DNA of 64,000 bases from Qipengyuania sp. YIM B01966 (GCF_016461955.1 NZ_JADMNM010000001.1:1-64000), one strand, 5' to 3'. Numbered from the stretch's first letter, positions 1-8,332 are shown. The notes: generated from the letters alone by a model not told the origin. Numbers and translations are program-made.

Positions 1-1930
1 CGCCAAATGTTCTGACGACGGACAAGGCGAGATTATTGACGTCGGATGCCCCGGTCGCCGATGCGTAGAGCACACGAGCGCGCGGCAACAGATTCTGGAT
101 GCGAACACCGGCAATGCCCTGTTCCGATCCTTTGACCTTACCACGTGAGCCTTCCCCGCCAGCGGCGTTGGCCATCGCATGGGCTTCGTCGAAAACGATG
201 ACTCCGTCGAAGTCCTCCCCTGCCCATTCGAGAATTTGCTCGAGCCTGGTCGCGTCGCTGCGGCCCGAGCGCAGTGTCGGATAGGTTACGAAGAGGATGC
301 CTTCGCGCATCCCGATCGAGACACCGAGCTTCCATTGGCCAAGGGGTTGAACATCGATAGGAAGGCCACCTAGCGCGCTCCAATCGCGGCAGGCATCCTC
401 GAGCAAAGCTTCGTTCTTGGAAATCCAGATGTGGCGCCGTTCACCCCTCACCCATCGGTCGAGGATGACAGATGCGACTTGCCGGCCTTTGCCTGCGCCA
501 GTTCCGTCACCGAGAAAGTAGCCCATGCGATAGGCGTGCCCCTCGGCGCTCGCCTTGAGGGCGCAGCCCTTGTCGTCGGGCTCGAACCGGCCCGGCAGAT
601 CGCGGGCATGGGCGCTTGCGGCATAGATCAGGGTCTCGGCCTGCGCAGCGGATAAGACGCCTTCAGCAATGATACTCGAAGGAAGCTGAGGCACCACTTC
701 CGGCACGGGTGCGATTATCGAACCCATTGCGACGGATTCGACCAGCGGGGTCGGGTGGGAGACCGCATTTGCAATTGAGATCCGGCTCGGTCGGTAAGGC
801 AAATAATGCCCAACCTGGCTTTCGATCGGCGCAGGTGCGTCCAGCGGAGTAAATTCGAGCGGCAGTATCGACGGCGCCGCAGCGGCTGGATGGACCTTAA
901 GTGGAACCGGTTTTGTCCTGTTCGCCACCAGTCGAAGCGGCAAGGCTGGCTTGATGCCGATGCTGGGCTCGGCGGGCAGGCTTACCCGGTCAGGTAGCAT
1001 TTCGATCAGCAGATGAAGCTCGGCAAAGTTTGCCGGCTGGGCGATGATCGGGCTGGCAACATCATCAGCCTTGTCGAGAACCAGGAGCCGGGTAGAGATT
1101 GATGTGCCCTGCTTGACGAAGCCTCGCTCGATCGTCGCGTTGAGGCGCAACGAAACGGGACCGGCAATCCCAGCAAGGAACTTCGGAAGTTCGAACCATT
1201 CGGGCATCACTGCGACCAGGCGGCCACCGTGTAGAAGGCGCTTCCAGGCAGAACGCAAATGGCGATCGCCAGTGCGACTATCGTGGCCGCGCTCGATACC
1301 GTGCGAATAGGGCGGGTTCATCAGCACCACGCTCGGACCCACGTCGGGCGTGAGAAGTTCGTCGATCAGTTCCCCGTCAAATCCCGTGACTGTCGCGTCC
1401 GGAAACACGGCGCCCAGGCATTCGCGGCGCAGCGGCGATATCTCGTTGAGAGCGAGACGCGCCGCTGCCTTTGCCGCCCATACGCCCAGCATCCCGGTCC
1501 CGGCCGAAGGTTCGAGAACCAGTTCGTTGACAGCAATCGCGGATGCCTTTGCAGCCATCCAGGCCAAACGGGGCGGCGTTGCGAATTGTTGCCACTCGAT
1601 CTGCTCGTCGCTCCGGTTGGACTGGGTTGGGACCAGAGCTTCAAGGCGCATGAAAGCCGCATCAGCAAAGCTGGACGACATCGTAGGTGAGAATTCAGTT
1701 GCCTGCGCCAGAAACAGCACCTGCGCCAATTCAAGTGCGGCATGGGCATCGCGAACAGACCAGCGTCCTTCGGCGTCGCTACCGCCGAAGTGACCGGCCA
1801 TGGTGGCGTTCATGGTGAGCCGCGAGATTGCTTGATCTGCAGCGAGCCGCGCGGCCAGCGCCCTCGCCGCTGCCAACACTGGCGGCTCGGCGGGATCTGC
1901 GAATGCGAAAGCGGAATTTGCGTGTGACAT
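1..1930 (-). CDS. Strawberry-notch-type methyltransferase/helicase, 3' end outside window
   Basis: Open to the window edge with no stop; about 643 residues are visible. The ATG at 1930 has an AGGAGG ribosome binding site 7 bases upstream. An N-terminal adenine-specific methyltransferase-like domain shows a SAM-loop-like EPSAGTGMLG (about residue 140) and NPPYSHGIERG (about 204). The second half is a superfamily 2 helicase-type ATPase with a Walker A-like GDGTGAGKGRQ (about 475) and a DEAH box followed by AMANA (about 578). This methyltransferase plus helicase order is the bacterial strawberry-notch family found on mobile elements of sphingomonads and rhizobia. Its role is not established; anti-restriction, DNA modification or maintenance of transferred DNA have been considered. 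The remaining helicase core and C-terminal domain should lie beyond position 1. Confidence 0.85.
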   Translation of the reverse strand, partial: MSHANSAFAFADPAEPPVLAAARALAARLAADQAISRLTMNATMAGHFGGSDAEGRWSVRDAHAALELAQVLFLAQATEFSPTMSSSFADAAFMRLEALVPTQSNRSDEQIEWQQFATPPRLAWMAAKASAIAVNELVLEPSAGTGMLGVWAAKAAARLALNEISPLRRECLGAVFPDATVTGFDGELIDELLTPDVGPSVVLMNPPYSHGIERGHDSRTGDRHLRSAWKRLLHGGRLVAVMPEWFELPKFLAGIAGPVSLRLNATIERGFVKQGTSISTRLLVLDKADDVASPIIAQPANFAELHLLIEMLPDRVSLPAEPSIGIKPALPLRLVANRTKPVPLKVHPAAAAPSILPLEFTPLDAPAPIESQVGHYLPYRPSRISIANAVSHPTPLVESVAMGSIIAPVPEVVPQLPSSIIAEGVLSAAQAETLIYAASAHARDLPGRFEPDDKGCALKASAEGHAYRMGYFLGDGTGAGKGRQVASVILDRWVRGERRHIWISKNEALLEDACRDWSALGGLPIDVQPLGQWKLGVSIGMREGILFVTYPTLRSGRSDATRLEQILEWAGEDFDGVIVFDEAHAMANAAGGEGSRGKVKGSEQGIAGVRIQNLLPRARVLYASATGASDVNNLALSVVRTFG

Positions 1931-2033
1931 GGGAGACCTCCTGAAGAGGCCCTGGGTTTGTCCGGGTGTCCGTTCAGATGGATCCGTCCGGGGGCCTCAC
2001 AAGGCCCCAAGCCCGCTTTCCTCTCACCGACAT

Positions 2034-2942
2034 TCAGACCGCAGCTCGGACTGAGCGCATGAGCACATCATTCCAATCATCGCCGGTCTGCTGCGGACGC
2101 CTGGTGACAATCAGCCGCCCTTCGCAAGCGTAAGCATTTCGCGCGCGCTCTTCAGCAAGGCGCCCACCCGCGTCATTGTCGACAAAGAGATACAGCTGGC
2201 GCACCGATTCCGGGATTGTGACCTGGCCGAAGCGTTCGTTTCCCAGCGTCGCCCAGCAGGGAACATTGAACATTTGCATCGCTGAGAGGGCCGTTTCGTT
2301 TCCTTCTGCGAGGCCAAGGCGTCCCTCATCCGGGTATGCGAAACGCACCGCGCCAGAACCGGGACTGCCTAACGCACGCCTGGGCTGATCAAACGAAGCC
2401 AAGCTGCTTTTTTCCAGATTGAGGAAGGAGCGGTGCAGCGCCAGAATCCCGGCGTCACTGCGCACGGCCGCGATCATCGCGGGAAGAAACCGGACAGCAC
2501 CCTTTGGCCCCAGAGGCATGCGCGGGTGGAAACGCAGCTCGGTCGACGAAATCGTGATACCTCTGGTCTCGAGGTATCGCTCGACAGGGCTACCGGCGAT
2601 GGTCGATGCCTCACGCCAGAGCCTCAGCGCATTACGATTGGCGACTTCCTCGCGCGGCTCGGTCTCGATCGGATCACTCGTCCCATCGAACAGGTCCGCA
2701 ATTCGTATTCCGTTCCCGGCCATGGCTTCTATCACCGCCTCGTTCGCGCAGCCGGCAAAGCAATGAACAAGAATTGCACGCTTTCCGAGGGTGATGCTTA
2801 GCGAAGGATTGCGGTCGTCGTGGGCCGGGCAGCAGCACATCCCGCGCGAGTGCGACCAGGTGCCGCCCAGCTGCTCGACTATCTTGCGTGCGCGGGTTTC
2901 CAGCTGCATGCCTTGGAATTGGGATGTTCGGTGTTGGTCCAT
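2034..2942 (-). CDS. CHC2 zinc finger / Toprim primase-like protein
   Basis: About 302 residues. The N-terminal third has a DnaG/CHC2-like zinc site (CCCPAHDDRNPS, then VHCFAGC), and the C-terminal half has Toprim signatures, LAEGNETALSA (conserved Glu) and LYLFVDNDAGG (Asp-x-Asp). It therefore resembles the toprim domain-containing primases carried by ICEs, which help replicate or prime the transferred strand. The start at 2942 (MDQHRT) has GGAG 8 bases upstream; an in-frame ATG at 3008 would add 22 basic residues and has AGGA placed too close. It is co-directional with the strawberry-notch gene (103 bp apart), likely one operon, and divergent from the lytic transglycosylase across a LexA-like box. 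Biochemical activity is inferred from motifs only. Confidence 0.8.
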   Translation of the reverse strand: MDQHRTSQFQGMQLETRARKIVEQLGGTWSHSRGMCCCPAHDDRNPSLSITLGKRAILVHCFAGCANEAVIEAMAGNGIRIADLFDGTSDPIETEPREEVANRNALRLWREASTIAGSPVERYLETRGITISSTELRFHPRMPLGPKGAVRFLPAMIAAVRSDAGILALHRSFLNLEKSSLASFDQPRRALGSPGSGAVRFAYPDEGRLGLAEGNETALSAMQMFNVPCWATLGNERFGQVTIPESVRQLYLFVDNDAGGRLAEERARNAYACEGRLIVTRRPQQTGDDWNDVLMRSVRAAV

Positions 2943-3023
2943 GGGGGCATCTCCATCGTAACGTACCTCCACCCGCGCAGCCTCCGCTCTGCGTCGCTGA
3001 CGTTTCATTTTCCTACATCATAT

Positions 3024-3038
3024 GTTCTATATATGTTC
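3024..3038. promoter_or_regulatory. LexA-like SOS box, GTTC-N7-GTTC
   Basis: The sequence GTTC TATATAT GTTC matches exactly the direct-repeat operator known for alphaproteobacterial LexA. It sits in the AT-rich gap between the divergent primase-like gene (start 2942 or 3008) and the lytic transglycosylase (start 3070), 32 bp before the latter. One perfect match is expected by chance every few tens of kilobases, so position and AT-rich context are the real support. Confidence 0.55.
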
Positions 3039-3069
3039 TTTCCCGATTCGACCAACAAAGGATTCGGGA

Positions 3070-3729
3070 ATGAGACTGAAATGGGCAATTGCCGCAGTGG
3101 CAACGGCAGAATTTGGGTTCGTCCTCCCCGCTCACGCGCAGGAACTGGAGCCCCCTCAGATGACCGTTGCCTCGAAGTCGACGACTGATGGCTTCCGCGT
3201 CGCAGAAGGGACCGATGGCTTTCTTCTCGTCGAACACGGCATTTGGAGAATGCCTCCAGCGGGCTCGTTCGAGCCGCCGGCTGCCGATGCAGGTCGAACC
3301 TATCTGCCCTATCGATACCCAAAGCCCCAAGGCAGCGCGCCGTCAGGCTTCCGTCGGGCAAGCTACCTTCCTCATGTTTACGCTGCTGAGGCTCAATACT
3401 CGCTACCAAGCGGCCTTCTCGACGCTCTTGTATGGACGGAATCACGATATAATCCCTTGGCCATCAGCAAGGCCGGCGCCGCAGGTTTGGGGCAATTGAT
3501 GCCAGGGACAGCACGGGACCTTGGCGTTTCAAATCGCTTCGATCCCAAGGCGAACATCTTGGGTGCGGCCCGATACCTACGCCAGATGCTAGACAAGTTC
3601 GGGGTGGTTCATCTGGCCCTCGCTGCCTACAACGCAGGTCCAGGTGCCGTCGAGCGCGCCGGCGGTATTCCTCGCAATGGCGAGACGCCGGCCTATGTGC
3701 GCGAAGTGCTGCGCCATTGGCGTTTTTGA
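3070..3729 (+). CDS. Lytic transglycosylase (SLT domain, VirB1-like)
   Basis: A 219-residue secreted protein that would cleave the peptidoglycan glycan strand, probably to let a conjugation apparatus cross the wall. Residues 1 to about 22 form a signal peptide ending AHAQ. The C-terminal 120 residues are a Slt/VirB1 fold: WTESRYNP with the catalytic Glu, [14 protein letters not shown], and [10 protein letters not shown] near the end. The start at 3070 is chosen for the signal peptide and for AAGGA 7 bases upstream; an in-frame ATG at 3022 would precede the signal peptide and overlap the LexA-like box. The residue stretch between signal and SLT domain (about 25 to 95) is not recognised. The neighbouring small gene follows 12 bases later, likely co-transcribed. 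Confidence 0.85.
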   Translation: MRLKWAIAAVATAEFGFVLPAHAQELEPPQMTVASKSTTDGFRVAEGTDGFLLVEHGIWRMPPAGSFEPPAADAGRTYLPYRYPKPQGSAPSGFRRASYLPHVYAAEAQYSLPSGLLDALVWTESRYNPLAISKAGAAGLGQLMPGTARDLGVSNRFDPKANILGAARYLRQMLDKFGVVHLALAAYNAGPGAVERAGGIPRNGETPAYVREVLRHWRF

Positions 3730-3741
3730 ACGGGGGGCGTT

Positions 3742-3939
3742 GTGAGCGCTGGTCGAATACGCATCTCGGGAATTTTGAGCCGCGGTAGTCGCGGGATGTT
3801 CCTGACCACGACAGACGAAGTCGTCTGGATTATCGAGAGCGAAGAACCCGAATGCGAATTCGTCGGATCAGCGGTGATTGTCGAGGGGGTTGTCACAAGT
3901 CGAGATCGTTTGCGCGCAGACTGGATTGGACTGGTCTGA
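3742..3939 (+). CDS. Small DUF5818-like protein
   Basis: A 65-residue protein starting with GTG, preceded by a G-rich ribosome binding site (GGGGGG, 4 to 9 bases upstream). The pattern is beta-rich: RISGILSRGSRGMFLTTTDEVVWII, then VGSAVIVEGVVTSRDRLRADWIG, resembling a small OB-fold and the layout of DUF5818 proteins often found next to integrases and primases on sphingomonad elements. The assignment to DUF5818 is from memory of the pattern, not a search. It lies 12 bases after the lytic transglycosylase and converges on the integrase with a 15-base gap. No catalytic motif is visible; nucleic acid binding is conceivable but unproven. Confidence 0.6.
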   Translation: MSAGRIRISGILSRGSRGMFLTTTDEVVWIIESEEPECEFVGSAVIVEGVVTSRDRLRADWIGLV

Positions 3940-3954
3940 TCGAAGCCATAATTA

Positions 3955-5208
3955 TCAGGCTGCGCGCTTCCCTGCCTTCTTGATGTCGATCACCTTCCCG
4001 CCGCTCAGATAGTCAGCCCAGTCCTGCATCATCCGGCGCCGGGGAGCCAGGTATTCAGCGGCATTGTAAGCTCCACGCACGTCGTTTTTCTCCGAATGCG
4101 CGAGCTGTAGTTCGACCCAATCCTCATGGTATTTCCTGATCCACATGGGCGGCTTGCCAAACTCGACCAACTGTTCATTGGCCCAGGTGCTCGCCAAGCC
4201 CCGGAAGCCGTGCACGGTTTGGCGGCTGTGGTATCCAAGACGATAGAGCGCGTAGATCATTGTGTTCTCTGAAAGCGGCTTGTTCGGGCCGTTGCCCGGG
4301 AAGAGAAACTCGCCAGGCGCTGCTGCTATCATAGATTTCGCAATGTGCGTTGCCTGCTGCGAGAGGGGCACCAAATGCTCTCGTCCCATCTTCATTCGCT
4401 CTGCTGGTATGCGCCAGACAGGTGATTTGCCGCCCAGGTCTTCAAACTCGGATTTGGCGGCGAAGCGGAGCTCCTTGGTTCGAACCCAAGTCAAGAGCGC
4501 AAAGAGAACTGCGTCACGGGTGATCGCGGACCGTCGTTCGCCCTCTTCTTGGTAGGCATGCAGCTTGTCGATGAAAGCGGGCAATTCGCTGAGCGGCAGC
4601 CGGCTCATATGCTTCACTCTTGGTCGCGGCTTTAGCGCCCCACGCAAATGTGTCGTCGGATCGTTCGTTGCCAAGCCACACGCGATCGCAAACTGGAAGA
4701 CTTGCCCCACCCCTTGCTTTGCACGGCGGCTGATATCGAGCGCGCCTCTTGCTTCGATCTTGCGGATCATTGCCAGGACGTCAGGAGCCGTGATTTCATG
4801 CACGAGTTTCTCGCCGATGGCTGGAAAGACGTCCCTTTCCATCCGCGACCAGACGCGGTCGGCATGCGCGGCATTCAACGCGCTCTTTCGATTTTCATGC
4901 CAGCGCTTTGCGACCTCGAAGAAGGTCGCTCCCTCCTGCAAAATCACTTCGCCCTTGGATCTCATTGGATCCTTGCCCTCTGCTAGCAACGACTTTGCGG
5001 CTGTGCGCTTGTCGCGCGCGGCAGCTATCCCGAGCTCTGGGTAAGCGCCGAACGAGAGCAACTTCTCCTTGCCCGCGAAGCGGTACTTCATCCGCCACAA
5101 CTTTGACCCGTTTGGCTGGACGAACAGGAATAAGCCCTCCCCGTCGGCCAGCTTGTAGGCGCGCTCGCGTGGCTTGGAATTTCGGGCCTGAATCTCCGTG
5201 AGAGGCAT
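3955..5208 (-). CDS. Tyrosine recombinase integrase (P4 type, DUF4102 N-terminus)
   Basis: A 417-residue integrase that would insert and excise the element at the adjacent tRNA-Met. The N-terminal arm-binding domain (MPLTEIQARNSKPRERAYKLADGEG) is the DUF4102 signature, and the start at 5208 is set by it; the frame stays open to 5382 but the extra part is not family-like and runs through the repeats at 5240-5261. A weak AAGGAG lies 11 bases upstream. Catalytic residues are visible: Arg in LLTWVRTKELR, His-x-x-Arg in HGFRGLAST, His in LAHSEK and the nucleophile Tyr in RGAYN. The C-terminus is basic (KKAGKRAA). The gene is read away from the tRNA, the usual arrangement for tRNA-integrating islands. 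Confidence 0.93.
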   Translation of the reverse strand: MPLTEIQARNSKPRERAYKLADGEGLFLFVQPNGSKLWRMKYRFAGKEKLLSFGAYPELGIAAARDKRTAAKSLLAEGKDPMRSKGEVILQEGATFFEVAKRWHENRKSALNAAHADRVWSRMERDVFPAIGEKLVHEITAPDVLAMIRKIEARGALDISRRAKQGVGQVFQFAIACGLATNDPTTHLRGALKPRPRVKHMSRLPLSELPAFIDKLHAYQEEGERRSAITRDAVLFALLTWVRTKELRFAAKSEFEDLGGKSPVWRIPAERMKMGREHLVPLSQQATHIAKSMIAAAPGEFLFPGNGPNKPLSENTMIYALYRLGYHSRQTVHGFRGLASTWANEQLVEFGKPPMWIRKYHEDWVELQLAHSEKNDVRGAYNAAEYLAPRRRMMQDWADYLSGGKVIDIKKAGKRAA

Positions 5209-5239
5209 TGGGGGTATCGCTCCTTTCCGATACTCCGCG

Positions 5240-5261
5240 AAAATACCCCCAAAATACCCCC
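5240..5261. repeat. Tandem 11-bp repeat AAAATACCCCC x2
   Basis: Two adjacent perfect copies of AAAATACCCCC lie 30 to 50 bp upstream of the integrase start, between integrase and tRNA. Short direct repeats here are the usual arm-type binding sites of tyrosine integrases or excisionases; they could also be an autoregulatory operator. Confidence 0.5.
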
Positions 5262-5355
5262 ACACCAAATCTGGCTGCATGTGGAAGACCATGGGCGCAT
5301 GCGGACGCGAATCACCCGCAACCCTCTGCTTTTCTTTCAATTTCTGGAAAAATGC

Positions 5356-5375
5356 GGAAGCTAGTGGAAGCTTCC
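5356..5375. repeat. GGAAGCT direct repeat overlapping palindrome GGAAGCTTCC
   Basis: GGAAGCT occurs at 5356-5362 and again at 5366-5372, the second copy being part of the perfect palindrome GGAAGCTTCC (5366-5375). It sits 11 bp from the tRNA 3' end, where core and accessory sites for integrase, IHF or excisionase are expected. Confidence 0.4.
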
Positions 5376-5386
5376 GGATCAAGGAA

Positions 5387-5463
5387 TGGTAGCGGAGGAG
5401 GGACTTGAACCCCCGACACGCGGATTATGATTCCGCTGCTCTAACCAGCTGAGCTACTCCGCC
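5387..5463 (-). tRNA. tRNA-Met (CAT), integration target
   Basis: A 77-nt tRNA on the minus strand with the CCA end encoded at 5389-5387. The anticodon stem GCGGA/TCCGC closes the loop ATCATAA, giving anticodon CAT. The acceptor starts GGCGGAG (G1-U72 wobble) and the anticodon stem lacks the three G-C pairs of initiator tRNA, so elongator Met is favoured; a tRNA-Ile2 (CAT, lysidine) cannot be wholly excluded. The integrase of the flanking element lies at its 3' side, so the 3' end is the likely attB core. Confidence 0.95.
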
Positions 5464-5504
5464 CCATGGGCAGGTGGCGCATCTAGGGGGCGCTGCCCGC
5501 CCGG

Positions 5505-6023
5505 TCAACCACGCTTTTTGCCGCTGAACGACCACATTCCCAGCGGCGCCCACGGCCCGCCGAGATAGCGGTGCAGCGCCAGCCCGGCGAACAGGAAATC
5601 GCGCCGGCGCAGCGTCTTGCCAAGCTCGGCCTGCAAGGCGCGCGCGGCGTCCTTGGCGACCTTGTTCTGGATCGTGATATGGAGGCGCGGCGGATGGTCG
5701 TCCTGCGCGCTCAGCAGCCCGTGGAGATGGTGTGCGAGATCGGCGCGCAGCGCATCCATCCCGGCGCTGTCCACCGCCAGCGCTGTGCCCTTGCCCAGGT
5801 CGAGCAGCCGGCTGATGCTGGCGGCCACCGGCGTCCATTCGCGCGCCGTGCGGGCGAGCAGGCGGCGCGCTTCGTCCTCGGCCGAAGGGGGCAGCGCATG
5901 GAACAGCGTCAGATGCGCTGGGACCAGATTGCGCTCAGGCGGAAAATGTGCGCGGCGCAGCCCTTCGGCCCAGGCGAAAATATCCGGCGGAAGCAGGGCG
6001 GTGACGATCAGCGCCACCGCCAC
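5505..6023 (-). CDS. thpR: 2'-5' RNA ligase / cyclic phosphodiesterase family protein
   Basis: A 172-residue 2H-phosphoesterase-superfamily protein. The two HxT-type motifs are visible: AHLTLFH (about residue 37) and LHITIQN (about 114), each giving one catalytic His. Family members act on 2'-5' or cyclic phosphodiester bonds in RNA; the biological substrate of bacterial ThpR is unclear. It follows mltG with a 3-base gap and is probably the last gene of fabF-mltG-thpR. The second motif ends in I-T-I, normal for the family. Confidence 0.8.
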   Translation of the reverse strand: MAVALIVTALLPPDIFAWAEGLRRAHFPPERNLVPAHLTLFHALPPSAEDEARRLLARTAREWTPVAASISRLLDLGKGTALAVDSAGMDALRADLAHHLHGLLSAQDDHPPRLHITIQNKVAKDAARALQAELGKTLRRRDFLFAGLALHRYLGGPWAPLGMWSFSGKKRG

Positions 6024-6026
6024 CCC

Positions 6027-6998
6027 TCACATCTCGCCGCGCTGACGGCGCAGGGCAAACCACTTTTCGACATTGGCGTTATGTTCATCGAGCGTGGTGG
6101 CAAAGGCGTGGCCGCCCGTCCCGTCCGCTACCATATACAGCGCATCGGTCGCCGCCGGGTCGAGCACCGCGGCGATGCTTTCGCGGCCCGGATTGGTAAT
6201 CGGGCCCCGAGGCAAGCCGACCATCGTGTAGGTGTTGTAGCCGTTCACAGCGGCAATCTCGCTCTGGCGGATGCGGCGGCCGAGCGGGCGGCCCTGCGTG
6301 ATCGGATAGATGATGGTCGGATCGGCCTGCAGCTTCATCCCCTGCTTGACCCGGTTCGAATAGAGCCCCGCCACCATCCGCCGCTCGCGCGCAACGCCGG
6401 TTTCCTTCTCGACGATCGAGGCAAGGATCACGGCCTCTTCGGGCGTATTGACCGCGATGCCCGGTTTGCGCTTGGCCCAGGCCTCGGCGAGGTAGCGCGT
6501 CATGGCGTCCTGCATTCGTTTGAGCACGGCAGCGCGGGTCTCGCCGCGTTCGAAATCATAGGTGTCGGGCAGTACCGAACCTTCCGCCGGCACCGGAATA
6601 TCGCCCGTCAGCAGCGGCTGGGCCATCAGCGCCTGATGCACCATCACCGAGGGCACGCCTTCGGCCACCGTGACGAAGCGCAGTTGCGGCTGGCCGTGCT
6701 GGAACGTGTCGAGCAATTGCGATGCGGTGGCGCCCGCCGGGACCGGAAATTCGCCGGTCTTGATCGGATCGCGGCTGCCAAGGATCTTGGCGCGCAGCAG
6801 GAAACTGTCGGCCGAGGCGATCAGCCCTTCTGCTTCGAGCTTGTTCGCCACCGCCGTCAGTGAGGCGCCTTCGGGCACGATGAAGGTCGTGTCCTTGTCG
6901 ACCGGGGAGCTGGAATACCAGCCCCACGAAAAAACCATGGATGCCGCCGCGACGAGCGCGAACAAGCCGCCCGCGGCGAGGCACCCGGCGCGTTTCAT
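6027..6998 (-). CDS. mltG: Endolytic murein transglycosylase MltG
   Basis: A 323-residue inner-membrane enzyme that cuts nascent peptidoglycan strands and is thought to set glycan chain length. One N-terminal membrane anchor (GLFALVAAASMVFSWGWY) is followed by a LysM-like subdomain (VPEGASLTAVANKLEAEGLI) and the YceG catalytic domain with SIVEKETGVARERR; the catalytic Glu lies in VEKET at about residues 197 to 199. LQADPTIIYPI and the C-terminal AFATTLDEHNANV are conserved family segments. It is 4 bases downstream of fabF, the usual neighbour (acpP-fabF-mltG) in many proteobacteria. Confidence 0.95.
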   Translation of the reverse strand: MKRAGCLAAGGLFALVAAASMVFSWGWYSSSPVDKDTTFIVPEGASLTAVANKLEAEGLIASADSFLLRAKILGSRDPIKTGEFPVPAGATASQLLDTFQHGQPQLRFVTVAEGVPSVMVHQALMAQPLLTGDIPVPAEGSVLPDTYDFERGETRAAVLKRMQDAMTRYLAEAWAKRKPGIAVNTPEEAVILASIVEKETGVARERRMVAGLYSNRVKQGMKLQADPTIIYPITQGRPLGRRIRQSEIAAVNGYNTYTMVGLPRGPITNPGRESIAAVLDPAATDALYMVADGTGGHAFATTLDEHNANVEKWFALRRQRGEM

Positions 6999-7002
6999 GC
7001 GC

Positions 7003-8265
7003 TCAATCCTCGACCTGCTTGAGGATCAGGCTGGCATTGGTCCCGCCGAAACCGAAGGAATTGTTGAGCGCCGCCTTGACCTCGCGGTGTTTGGCTGTGT
7101 GCGGCACCAGATCGACGCCTTCGGTCCCCTCGTCCGGATTATCGAGATTGAGCGTGGGCGGCACCACCTGGTCGCGGATCGCCAGCGCGCAGAAGATCGC
7201 CTCGACCGCACCCGCCCCGCCGAGCAGATGGCCGATCGCGCTCTTGGTGCTCGACATTGACGCACCGCCCAGATCATCGCCCAGCACGCGCTTGACCGCG
7301 GCGAGCTCGATCGTATCGGCCATGGTGCTGGTGCCGTGCGCGTTGACATAGTCGATGTCCGCCGGCTCCAGCCCGGCTTTCCTCAGCGCCATCCGCATGG
7401 CCAGTTCGGCGCCGCGCCCTTCGGGATGCGGGGCGGTGACGTGGTGGGCATCGCCCGACAGGCCATAACCGACCACCTCGGCGTAGATCTTCGCGCCGCG
7501 CGCCTTGGCGTGCTCGTATTCCTCCAGCACCATCACGCCCGCGCCTTCGCCCATGACGAAGCCGTCGCGGTCCCTGTCATAGGGGCGGCTCGCCTGTTCG
7601 GGCCGGTCGTTCATGCTCATATTGAGCGCCTTGGCCTGCGCGAAACCAGCAACGCCGAGCGGGTTGATGGTGCTTTCCGCCCCGCCCGCCAACATAACAT
7701 CGGCATCGCCATCCTTGATCATCCGCGCCGCATCGCCGATCGAATGAGCGCCCGTCGAACAGGCGGTGACGACCGAATGGTTGGGGCCCATCAGCCCGTA
7801 TTTGATCGACACCTGCCCGCTGGTGAGGTTGATCAGCCGGCCGTGGACGAAGTGCGGGCTGACCCGGCCCGGCCCCTTTTCGGCCAGCACCAGGCTTTCG
7901 CTTTCGATCCCCGGCAGCCCGCCAATGCCGCTGCCGATGGAAACGCCGGCGCGTTCTTTCTCGGCGTCCGTCATTTCGGTCAGGCCGGCATCTTCCAGCG
8001 CCTGCCCGGCCGCATCAATGGCATAGACGATGAACGGATCGACCTGCCGCTGCACCTTGAAATCGACCCGCTTGTCGGGGTCGAAGCCCCATGCGTGATC
8101 CTTGGGCTTCACCTCGCCGGCGATCTTGGCCTTCTGGTCGGACACGTCGAAGCGAGTGATCGGGCCAATCCCGCTCTTGCCGGCGATGAGGTTGGTCCAG
8201 ACGGTTTCGACATCCGCGCCGAGCGGGGTGACAAGGCCAAGACCGGTAACGACAACGCGGCGCAT
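7003..8265 (-). CDS. fabF: 3-oxoacyl-ACP synthase II (KAS II)
   Basis: A 420-residue condensing enzyme of fatty acid elongation: acyl-ACP plus malonyl-ACP gives 3-oxoacyl-ACP and CO2, in the cytosol. The catalytic triad is complete: Cys169 in TACSTGAHS, His310 in NAHGTSTMADT and His346 in IGHLLGGAG, with Lys341 just before. The start MRRVVVTGLG at 8265 fits the family and has GGAG 6 bases upstream; a longer in-frame start at 8328 would translate the inverted repeat at 8308-8332. It follows acpP in the same direction, separated by that hairpin. Confidence 0.97.
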   Translation of the reverse strand: MRRVVVTGLGLVTPLGADVETVWTNLIAGKSGIGPITRFDVSDQKAKIAGEVKPKDHAWGFDPDKRVDFKVQRQVDPFIVYAIDAAGQALEDAGLTEMTDAEKERAGVSIGSGIGGLPGIESESLVLAEKGPGRVSPHFVHGRLINLTSGQVSIKYGLMGPNHSVVTACSTGAHSIGDAARMIKDGDADVMLAGGAESTINPLGVAGFAQAKALNMSMNDRPEQASRPYDRDRDGFVMGEGAGVMVLEEYEHAKARGAKIYAEVVGYGLSGDAHHVTAPHPEGRGAELAMRMALRKAGLEPADIDYVNAHGTSTMADTIELAAVKRVLGDDLGGASMSSTKSAIGHLLGGAGAVEAIFCALAIRDQVVPPTLNLDNPDEGTEGVDLVPHTAKHREVKAALNNSFGFGGTNASLILKQVED

Positions 8266-8307
8266 CTTTCTCTCCAAAAACTGAAACAGGCCCAACCCGG
8301 CGGGGCT

Positions 8308-8332
8308 GAGCCTGTCACGCTTCGACAAGCTC
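8308..8332. repeat. REP-like hairpin GAGCCTGTC/GACAAGCTC
   Basis: GAGCCTGTC (8308-8316) and GACAAGCTC (8324-8332) form a 9-bp stem with one G-T pair and a 7-base loop, in the gap between acpP and fabF. The same words (CTTCGACAAGCTC, GAGCCTGTC, then GAGCGG) recur in the larger palindrome at 11936-12018, so this is a member of a dispersed family of extragenic palindromes. Confidence 0.7.

Larger units (their letters stand above)
1..5386. mobile_element. End of an integrative element inserted at tRNA-Met
   Basis: Everything from the window start to the 3' end of the tRNA-Met gene looks like one end of an integrative (conjugative or mobilizable) element. The tyrosine integrase is the last gene before the tRNA and is read away from it. 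Behind it come a small OB-fold-like protein, a VirB1-type lytic transglycosylase, a CHC2/Toprim primase-like protein and a strawberry-notch-type helicase, a gene set usual on alphaproteobacterial ICEs and plasmids and not in core operons. Base composition is visibly less GC-rich than after 5.5 kb. The other end, the second att copy and any conjugation genes lie outside the window, so ICE versus IME cannot be decided. Confidence 0.8.

Noticed and set aside
5208-5382. Longer integrase start at 5382
   Set aside because: The extra 58 residues are not family-like and would be translated across the tandem repeats; the DUF4102 domain begins exactly at 5208.
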